Of a stretch of DNA of 64,000 nt, positions 57,581-64,000 are shown piece by piece; position 1 is the first letter of the stretch, and each line of letters opens with the position of its first letter. Source of the DNA: Thiocapsa rosea (GTDB lineage Bacteria > Pseudomonadota > Gammaproteobacteria > Chromatiales > Chromatiaceae); contig NZ_RBXL01000001.1 in assembly GCF_003634315.1 (NCBI RefSeq), positions 186,001 to 250,000 of the forward strand, read 5' to 3'. The notes under the pieces were generated by a model that saw only the letters and a program-made list of their open reading frames with translations, made no database searches and was not told where the DNA came from. A program made the position numbers and the translations under genes.

Positions 57581-59584
57581 TCAGTGCCCGCTTAAAACGT
57601 CGAAATAACCCTTCAACACCAGCCCCGCCAAGATCAGGCCGATGATGATCATCCAGCCGGTGACCTTGCGCCCGGCTCGGCGCGCCCGCTCGGTCGGCGG
57701 CTTGATCAGATACTTCTCAAGCTCACCGCTCGCCTTAAGCCGCTCGTACTCGAGCGCATGCTCGTGCTTGAACTCCTCCAGAGGCACGGCGCCGGTCGCC
57801 ATGACGATGTCCATGGGCCACTTTTCGGGGCGGAAATGGACGTTGAAATAGTGCACGGTGAAGAGGAAGACCGCGGCCAGAATCGCCTCCTCTGCATGCA
57901 CGATGGTCGCGATATTGAACACCCATCCGGGCAGGAAGGACGCCGTCACGGTCGGGAACCAGAGCATCAGGCCGCTCAGGCCGATGATCATCATGCCCCA
58001 GAACGGCGCCCAGTAATCGAACTTCTCCCAATAGGACCAGCGGTCGAACTTCGGCCGCGGGGCCATTCCGAAGAACCATTTGAACATGGCGCCGATGTCG
58101 CGGATGTCCTGCCGATTGGGCACCATCGAGGTCGGACCGAACCACCGGAAGCCCTTGCCGGCGCGTAGGATGTTGATGATCACGACGATCAGATGACCGA
58201 AGAAGACGGTCGCGAAGGTCACGGCGGCAACCCGGTGGATTACGGCGGCGACCTTGGGTCCGCCGAGCAGGTTCATCACGTACTGCGCCCACGCCTGCTC
58301 GGCGAACAGCACCGCCGTGCCGGTCAGCACCAAGACCATGACGGCAATCGCCAGCACACCGTGGGCAAGCCGCCAGCCTCCGCTGAAGCGTCTGAAATAG
58401 ACCTGCGGCGGATTGGCCGGATCGACACGATAGCCCTTGCCCTGCCTGCGCTCGCGCCATTCGCGATAGATCCACAAGAGCATGTGGGTCCAGAAGAAGA
58501 GGAAAACCGCGACGATCAGGAATTCCATGAACCGGGCGGCAATCCACATCTCCGGATAGTTCTTGAAATCGTTGGCGTCGCCGTGAGCGTGAAAGCCGAG
58601 GAAGCCCTCGGGCGCGCCCTCGTGGCACTGGCGGCAGGTCTCCAACCGATTGTTCGGATGCACCTTCGACGCCGGGTCATCGACATCCATGATCCCGTGA
58701 CTGCCGTGGCAGTCGTAGCACTTGGCGGTGTGCGTATAGCCCAGACGCACCACTTGGCCGTGATAAGACTTCTCGTAGGTCTCGACCTGCTTTTGGTGAC
58801 AGCTCCCGCAGTTCTCGGTGATGGCGAGCTTGACCTTGGTCCGCTCGGGCGAGTCGATGTTGTGCGGGGTGTGACAGTCCGAGCAGATGGCGGAGCCGGC
58901 GTTTTGTTTCTCGATGACGGCGGTGCCGTGGACGGAGGTCGCGTAGCGCTCCTTCTCCTCCTCGTGGCAGCGGCCGCAGACCTCGTGAATCCGGCCCCGA
59001 TGCTCGGCGCGCGCAGCACTTCCGACGGTGCCGATGTCGTGACCGTCGTGGCAGTCGTAGCAGGTGGCGTTGGTCTTGGACTGATCCAGCAGGTTGGGAC
59101 GGGCGTGTACCGAAGCCATGTAGCCGTCGATCTGAGACAGCACCACGTCAAGCCGCCGGTACTCGGGATCCGAGCTGCCGTGTTGCATCTCGGCTACTTT
59201 GAGATGGCAGGCCACGCAGCCGATGCTCTTGGGCAGCGGGATCTCGTGGATCGCCTTCTTAACCGTGTTGTGGCAACCGACGCAGGGCTGGCTGCCGTGC
59301 ACGCTGTGCTCGAAGCGCTCCCGATCGACATAGATGTTGATCACGGTGCCGTCTTCGCGCTCGGAGGTCTTCTCGTCCTCGTCGTTGTGACACTTCAGGC
59401 AGCGCGCGTTCGGGATCGAAGGAAGATCCAGCGCCTCGGCAAGGGTCGGCTGCTTTGCCGCCGGTGGCGAATCAGACCCACCCGTCTCCTCGCTCGCCGC
59501 CGCGACGCGTCCGGCCGAGAGCGCCAGGCCGAGCACGAGCAGCATCGGGAACCACATGTAACGGTAGCGCAATTGAGGGGACAT
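57581..59584 (-). CDS. Nine-haem cytochrome c fused to a membrane b-type cytochrome
   Basis: 667 residues. A signal peptide (about 1-30) is followed by nine CxxCH motifs, with the first Cys at 62, 101, 123, 175, 203, 234, 259, 289 and 317, making a periplasmic multihaem c domain. From about 348 on there are five or six membrane segments with candidate haem-b histidines (H408, H450, H464, H563, H578), resembling the HydC/FdnI di-haem cytochrome b group. A quinol-cytochrome fusion of this type, also with nine c haems, is known as CbcL in Geobacter, where it passes quinol electrons to the periplasm for extracellular metal reduction. Direction and partners here are unknown; no other redox gene is adjacent. 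Confidence 0.88.
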   Translation of the reverse strand: MSPQLRYRYMWFPMLLVLGLALSAGRVAAASEETGGSDSPPAAKQPTLAEALDLPSIPNARCLKCHNDEDEKTSEREDGTVINIYVDRERFEHSVHGSQPCVGCHNTVKKAIHEIPLPKSIGCVACHLKVAEMQHGSSDPEYRRLDVVLSQIDGYMASVHARPNLLDQSKTNATCYDCHDGHDIGTVGSAARAEHRGRIHEVCGRCHEEEKERYATSVHGTAVIEKQNAGSAICSDCHTPHNIDSPERTKVKLAITENCGSCHQKQVETYEKSYHGQVVRLGYTHTAKCYDCHGSHGIMDVDDPASKVHPNNRLETCRQCHEGAPEGFLGFHAHGDANDFKNYPEMWIAARFMEFLIVAVFLFFWTHMLLWIYREWRERRQGKGYRVDPANPPQVYFRRFSGGWRLAHGVLAIAVMVLVLTGTAVLFAEQAWAQYVMNLLGGPKVAAVIHRVAAVTFATVFFGHLIVVIINILRAGKGFRWFGPTSMVPNRQDIRDIGAMFKWFFGMAPRPKFDRWSYWEKFDYWAPFWGMMIIGLSGLMLWFPTVTASFLPGWVFNIATIVHAEEAILAAVFLFTVHYFNVHFRPEKWPMDIVMATGAVPLEEFKHEHALEYERLKASGELEKYLIKPPTERARRAGRKVTGWMIIIGLILAGLVLKGYFDVLSGH

Positions 59585-60105
59585 CGATGTCCTCGCCGAA
59601 ACAGGTTGAGATCAAGTGACCGCGGCGCGCGAAAACGCGGCGCTACTCCTGCTGCGGGGCGCGATGCTGCATTGGCCCGGTCGATCCCGCCGGGATCAGG
59701 GATCGACAGGCGCGTTTATACCATCGCCGGGGCCGCTCCGACAGAGGAGCGCCCCGTCCGGCGGCACACTCGCGCGCGACAATCAGCGTTGCGCATGCAC
59801 GAAGCTGTCGAGCGCATCGCATTCCGCGCATGATTCGGCGTCTCTCAGTCCCCGTCCGCGCTGCTGCGCTGTACAATCCAGGCCATCGCGACATGCACCA
59901 TGCAGCCGTCCGAGGCATCTCCCGGAGCATCATGACCGACCGCATCCCCGTCACCGTGCCGACACCCCAACGGATGCGGCCCGGCATCGCTCGATGCTCG
60001 AACAGGGACGCCTTGCCCCGCACCCAGCCTGGCCCCCAGCCGCCCCCGCATCCCGGATGAGGATGTCGGCGCATACCCCCGTGCCCCCAAGGAGAGGCAT
60101 CGCCC
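59585..60105. other. 521-bp divergent gap
   Basis: It lies between the cytochrome and the RND operon, so promoters for both are expected. No regulator gene was found. Visible features are a hairpin, GATCCC / GGGATC (about 59686-59700), a TACAAT -10-like box (59872-59877) without a good -35, and an AAGGAGA ribosome-binding site before ATG 60106. Short open frames here have no coding character. Confidence 0.5.
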
Positions 60106-61524
60106 ATGAGAACGACGCATTCCAAAACATCCGGCCGACGCGCCGGCTCGTGGCTCGACGCGACACTGCCGGCGCTGACCGCTTCGGTGCTGACCCTGAC
60201 GGTCGGCTCGACGGTGCTCGCTGCAGACACGCCGGACGGTAGCGCCGAGAAGGCCCCGCCCCCGCCGGCCGTCGTGGTCGCCGCGGTCGAGTCCAAGCTC
60301 GTGGATCATCACGGGCGCTTCATCGGGACCATTCAGGCGATCCAACAGGTCAACGTCCAGGCGCGGGTCGAGGGGTTCCTGGACGAGGTCGCATTCGACC
60401 AGGGCTCGCTGGTGAAGAGCGGACAGCTCCTCTACCAGATCGAGCAACCCCCGTTCCAGGCGCAGCTCGATGCGGCAAACGCAGAGTTGGCATCGGCCGT
60501 CGCCGAGACCGCCAAAGCGCAAGCGGATCTCCTCGACGCCCAGGCCCAGTTCGAACGCTTCTCTGCGCTGGTGAAGAAGGGCGATACCTCCCAGTCAGAA
60601 TTCGATCGGTCGCGGGCTCAGCGCGACATGGCCCAGGCAAACGTCGACAAGGCCAAAGCCGCCGAGCTTCAAGCTCAGGCACAGATCAAGACCGCCCAGA
60701 TCAACCTCGGATACACCACCATCGCCAGCCCGATCGACGGGCGCATCGGTGCGACCAATTACACCGTCGGCAACCTCGTCGGGCCGAACAGCAAGGTCCT
60801 CTCCACCGTGGTGCAGCTCGATCCGATCCGCGCCGTCTTCTCGATCCCGAGCGCGGACTTCGTGCGTGTCACGGAGAAGGCCGGCACCCCGGGAGAGAAC
60901 TTCGCAGACTACGTGCCCGAGCTGATCCTCCCGACCGGCGCGACCTACGGGGAGACAGGGACGATCGCCTTCGTCGACAACCAGGTCAACGCCAGCACCG
61001 GCTCGATCGCCATCTATGCGGACTTCCCCAACCCGGAAGGCGTGCTGCTGCCGGGCCAGTTCATCACGGCACTCATCCACACCGCCGAGCAGAAGCGCCA
61101 GCCCGTGATTCCGGCCGGAGCGGTGATTCAGACCAAGGACGGGAAACAGGTCTATGTCGTGGGGTCCGACAATCGGGTGACCTTGCGCACCATCAAAACG
61201 GGCAGCCAGATGGGGACCGACTTCGTTGTCGATGCCGGATTGAAGGAGGGCGAGATCGTCGTCGTCTCGGGCATTCAGAAGATCAAGCCCGGAATGGTGG
61301 TGACGCCGACGCAAGCGGCTGCACCCAAAGACGCGGAAGGCACCAAGAGCGAAGGCACACGCGACGCCCCGTCCGGCAAGACACCCCCGAGCGAAGCCGC
61401 CGACACCAAGCCCGAGACGACAGAGCCGGAGAACACCGAGCCTGCCAAGCCAGAGCCTGCCAAGACTGATAAGGACTCCGCCGATCAGACCACACCTCAA
61501 ACTGCGCCGAAGACGGGGAGCTGA
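60106..61524 (+). CDS. RND efflux membrane-fusion protein (AcrA/MexA family)
   Basis: 472 residues. An N-terminal export signal (about 20-43) lacks a lipobox Cys. The barrel-sandwich hybrid begins ARVEGFLDEVAFDQGSLVKSGQLLYQI (about 86-112), followed by a coiled-coil hairpin (about 120-190), lipoyl and beta-barrel parts (TIASPIDGRIG...), and a membrane-proximal domain. The last 65 residues are a Pro/Glu/Lys/Thr-rich low-complexity tail not seen in AcrA. It links an inner-membrane pump to an outer-membrane channel. AAGGAGA lies upstream of the ATG. The pump gene starts 2 bp after the stop. Confidence 0.93.
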   Translation: MRTTHSKTSGRRAGSWLDATLPALTASVLTLTVGSTVLAADTPDGSAEKAPPPPAVVVAAVESKLVDHHGRFIGTIQAIQQVNVQARVEGFLDEVAFDQGSLVKSGQLLYQIEQPPFQAQLDAANAELASAVAETAKAQADLLDAQAQFERFSALVKKGDTSQSEFDRSRAQRDMAQANVDKAKAAELQAQAQIKTAQINLGYTTIASPIDGRIGATNYTVGNLVGPNSKVLSTVVQLDPIRAVFSIPSADFVRVTEKAGTPGENFADYVPELILPTGATYGETGTIAFVDNQVNASTGSIAIYADFPNPEGVLLPGQFITALIHTAEQKRQPVIPAGAVIQTKDGKQVYVVGSDNRVTLRTIKTGSQMGTDFVVDAGLKEGEIVVVSGIQKIKPGMVVTPTQAAAPKDAEGTKSEGTRDAPSGKTPPSEAADTKPETTEPENTEPAKPEPAKTDKDSADQTTPQTAPKTGS

Positions 61525-61526
61525 CC

Positions 61527-64000
61527 ATGATCTCCAAGGTCTTCGTCGATCGACCACGCCTTGCGGCAGTGGTCTCGACCATCATCGTGGTGGCCGGACT
61601 GCTGTCGATCTTCAACATCCCGGTCTCTCAGTATCCGAACATCGTCCCGCCGGTGGTGCAAGTCACGGCCAGCTACCCGGGCGCGGACGCCCAGACCATC
61701 GCCGACACCGTCGGCAGCCCGATCGAGCAGCAGGTCAACGGCGTGGAAGGCATGATCTACATGTCATCGACCGCCTCCTCCGCGGGCACCTATAACCTGA
61801 CGGTCACCTTCGAGGTCGGCACGGACCCGAACATCGCCCAGGTCAACACCCAGAACCGGGTCTCCCAAGCCCTCGCGCAGCTACCCCAAGAGGTCCAGGC
61901 GCTGGGCATCACGGTGCAGGCCGAGTCCACCAACCTGCTGCTCTTCATCAACGTCTTCTCCCCGGACGGCAGCAAGGACCCGATCTTTCTGTCCAACTTC
62001 ACGACCATCAACATCCAAAACGAGGTCGCGCGCATCCCGGGCGTCGGCGAGGCCAGCCTCTTCGGCCCGCTCAACTATTCCATGCGCATCTGGCTCGAGC
62101 CCGAGCTGATGTCCGCGCTCGGGATCGCTCCCAGCGACGTCATCAGTGCCATCCAAGCCCAGAACCTGCAGGCCGCACTCGGACAGATCGGCGGACCGCC
62201 CATCGCGGACGATCAGGTCCTCCAGTACGCGATCGTGACCGAAGGCCAGCTCGTCCAGCCGAGCGAGTTCGAGCAGATCGTGGTGCGTACCGGGGAGGAC
62301 GGCGCCATCGTGCGCGTGAAGGACATCGCCCGGGTCGAGCTGGGTGCCGAGGCCTACACCCAGATCTCCTATCTGAACGGCAAGCCCGCCGCCGCGATCG
62401 GCATCTACCAATCGCCCCAGGCCAATGCGCTCGACGTCGCCGAGGCGGTCCGCGCCGAGCTCGAAACATTGAAGACCCGTTTCCCGGCCGGTGTGGAGGC
62501 CGAGGTCATCTACGACTCGACCCTCTTCGTGAAGGCGTCGATCCAGGAGATCATCTTCACGCTGGGCATCACCTCGGTGATCGTGCTCTTGGTCGTCTTC
62601 ATCTTTCTGCAGGACCTGCGCGCGACCATCGTCCCGGCCTTGACCATCCCGGTGTCTCTGATCGGTGTCTTCGTCGTCCTGCTCGCGGCGGGATTCTCGG
62701 CCAACACCATCAGTCTCTTCGCGGTGGTCTTAGCCATCGGCTTGGTCGTCGACGACGCCATCGTCGTGGTGGAGAACGTCCAGCGTCTCATGCTCGAAGA
62801 AGGGCTCGACCGACGCGCGGCCAGCCTCAAGGCCATGGAGCAGGTCACCGGCCCCATCATCTCCACCACCCTGGTGCTCTTTGCGATCTTCGCGCCGGTC
62901 GCCTTCCTGCCCGGCATCTCGGGCGAGATGTTCCGCCAGTTCGCGCTGACCATCTCCGCGGCAGTGGCCATCTCCGCGCTCAACGCGCTGACGCTCTCCC
63001 CGGTCATCTGCTCGCTCGTGCTGCGCAAGCCGAAGGCGGCGAAACGCGGACCCTTCGCCTGGTTCAACACAGGCTTCGACAAGACCCGCGACGGTTATGT
63101 CGGCATCGTCGGCATCTTCGCCCGGCGCGCCCCGATCGCGGGCCTGCTGATCATCCTCATCGGGACCGCGGCAGTGCTGCTCCTCGACCGCCTGCCCACC
63201 GGCTTCATCCCCAACGAAGACCAAGGCGTGCTCTTCGTCGACGTTAGCCTGCCCAGCGGCTCCGCCCTGCCGCGCACCACGGATGTGCTCACCCAAGTCC
63301 AGGAGATCGCCGCGCGCACGCCCGGTGTCGCCAACGTCATGACGGTCTCGGGCTACAGCATGCTCACCAGCGCCCCCTCGTCCAACAGCGGCATGGGCGT
63401 CATCGTCCTGGATCCCTGGGACAAGCGCACCACCCCGGAGCTGCGGATCAAGGGGCTTCTGGAAAGCCTCCAAGGGCAGATGAGCGCCATCCCCGAGGCC
63501 ACGGTGTTCCTCTTCCCGCCGCCGCCCATCCCCGGCCTCGGCCAGGCCAGCGGCTTCACCATGCAGCTCGAGGCCCTCGGCGGGCAGTCCCCGATGGAGC
63601 TGACCCAGACGCTGCAGGGTCTAATCGCCACGGCCCAACAGGACCCGCGCATCGGGCGGGCCTACTCATCCTTCAGCGCCGATGTCCCGCAGCTCTACCT
63701 GGAGCTTGACCGAACCAAGGCGCAGTACATGGACGTGCCGGTCGCCGACGTCTTCAACACCCTCCAGGCCACCTTCGGCAGCACCTACGTCAACAACTTC
63801 ACCTATCAGGGGCAGACTTATCAGGTCAACGTCCAGGCCGACCAAAATGCACGCATGACGGTGGACGATCTGGCAGGCGCCTATGTTCGCTCGACCAGCG
63901 GCGCCATGGTCCCCATCGGCACCTTGGCGACCATCCGCGAGCAGCTGGGAACAGACCTGGTCTTCCGCTACAACGAGTTCCTCACGGCGATGATCAGCGG
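61527..64000 (+). CDS. RND efflux pump (AcrB/HAE1 family), 5' part
   Basis: 824 residues are visible and the frame runs off the window. It starts MISKVFVDRPRLAAVVSTII, the first membrane helix, followed by SQYPNIVPPVVQVTASYPGA, typical of hydrophobe/amphiphile efflux pumps. The proton-relay pair DD in VVDDAIVVVENVQR (TM4) is intact. The second porter half (PSGSALPRTTDVL, TGFIPNEDQGV) is present. It exports drugs or toxic compounds with the preceding fusion protein. The substrate and the outer-membrane partner are not visible. Confidence 0.96.
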   Translation, partial: MISKVFVDRPRLAAVVSTIIVVAGLLSIFNIPVSQYPNIVPPVVQVTASYPGADAQTIADTVGSPIEQQVNGVEGMIYMSSTASSAGTYNLTVTFEVGTDPNIAQVNTQNRVSQALAQLPQEVQALGITVQAESTNLLLFINVFSPDGSKDPIFLSNFTTINIQNEVARIPGVGEASLFGPLNYSMRIWLEPELMSALGIAPSDVISAIQAQNLQAALGQIGGPPIADDQVLQYAIVTEGQLVQPSEFEQIVVRTGEDGAIVRVKDIARVELGAEAYTQISYLNGKPAAAIGIYQSPQANALDVAEAVRAELETLKTRFPAGVEAEVIYDSTLFVKASIQEIIFTLGITSVIVLLVVFIFLQDLRATIVPALTIPVSLIGVFVVLLAAGFSANTISLFAVVLAIGLVVDDAIVVVENVQRLMLEEGLDRRAASLKAMEQVTGPIISTTLVLFAIFAPVAFLPGISGEMFRQFALTISAAVAISALNALTLSPVICSLVLRKPKAAKRGPFAWFNTGFDKTRDGYVGIVGIFARRAPIAGLLIILIGTAAVLLLDRLPTGFIPNEDQGVLFVDVSLPSGSALPRTTDVLTQVQEIAARTPGVANVMTVSGYSMLTSAPSSNSGMGVIVLDPWDKRTTPELRIKGLLESLQGQMSAIPEATVFLFPPPPIPGLGQASGFTMQLEALGGQSPMELTQTLQGLIATAQQDPRIGRAYSSFSADVPQLYLELDRTKAQYMDVPVADVFNTLQATFGSTYVNNFTYQGQTYQVNVQADQNARMTVDDLAGAYVRSTSGAMVPIGTLATIREQLGTDLVFRYNEFLTAMIS

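Noticed and set aside
57581-59584. Pentahaem nitrite reductase (NrfA) or octahaem reductase
   Set aside because: No CxxCK active-site motif, nine rather than five or eight haems, and a large membrane cytochrome b domain is attached.
59616-60242. Plus- and minus-strand frames in the gap before the RND operon
   Set aside because: Arg/Pro/Ala-rich, no domain, overlapping each other and the start of the fusion-protein gene; the gap is better read as a divergent regulatory region.

Overview
The window is a G+C-rich gammaproteobacterial chromosome segment. Gene order points to the purple sulfur bacteria and relatives (Chromatiales/Chromatiaceae): an unbroken tRNA-tuf-secE-nusG-rplKAJL-rpoBC-str-S10-spc-alpha superoperon, a hemA/prfA/prmC cluster divergent from TPR-ispE-tRNAGln-prs-rplY-pth, and ubiA. 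That placement is inferred from order and protein character only; no 16S gene is present.

Layout. 1-3880: the tail of a basic protein, a DUF533 gene, a complete ISL3-family insertion sequence and a SAM-hydrolase-family gene. 3885-36500: the translation/transcription superoperon, all on the minus strand, read from tRNA-Tyr (36446) leftwards to rplQ and closed by an intrinsic terminator at 3885-3911. It encodes four tRNAs, both EF-Tu copies, EF-G, SecE, SecY, NusG, RpoA/B/C and about 28 ribosomal proteins. 36507-37966: a complete 1460-bp IS4-like element, inserted just upstream of the strong tRNA/tuf promoter. 38149-41176: UDP-glucose dehydrogenase and a FadL-type porin. 41707-50618: pth, rplY, prs, tRNA-Gln, ispE and a TPR lipoprotein-like gene on the minus strand, then hemA-prfA-prmC on the plus strand. 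50619-51489: a repeat-rich island of heptanucleotide arrays with a 217-bp perfect duplication. 51490-57334: a small exported protein, plsC, a Cys-motif protein, moeB/thiF, a four-TM protein, ubiA, and a PEGA-FGE-domain protein. 57581-59584: a nine-haem cytochrome c fused to a membrane b-type cytochrome. 60106-64000: an RND efflux pair whose pump gene runs off the window.

Most genes are housekeeping. The striking material is between them. A family of 86-90-bp elements has 11-13-bp terminal inverted repeats (CTRAACCGCGYC). The arms often contain the stop codon of the adjacent gene (rpoB, fadL, moeB and the 54472 gene). Two copies sit in tandem between rpoB and rpoC, each followed on the coding strand by a T-run. 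Heptamer repeats of several related sequences surround prmC and moeB. The cytochrome at 57581 has the c/b fusion architecture known from Geobacter CbcL.

No CRISPR array, prophage, toxin-antitoxin pair or biosynthetic gene cluster was seen. Coordinates of short motifs were counted by hand.
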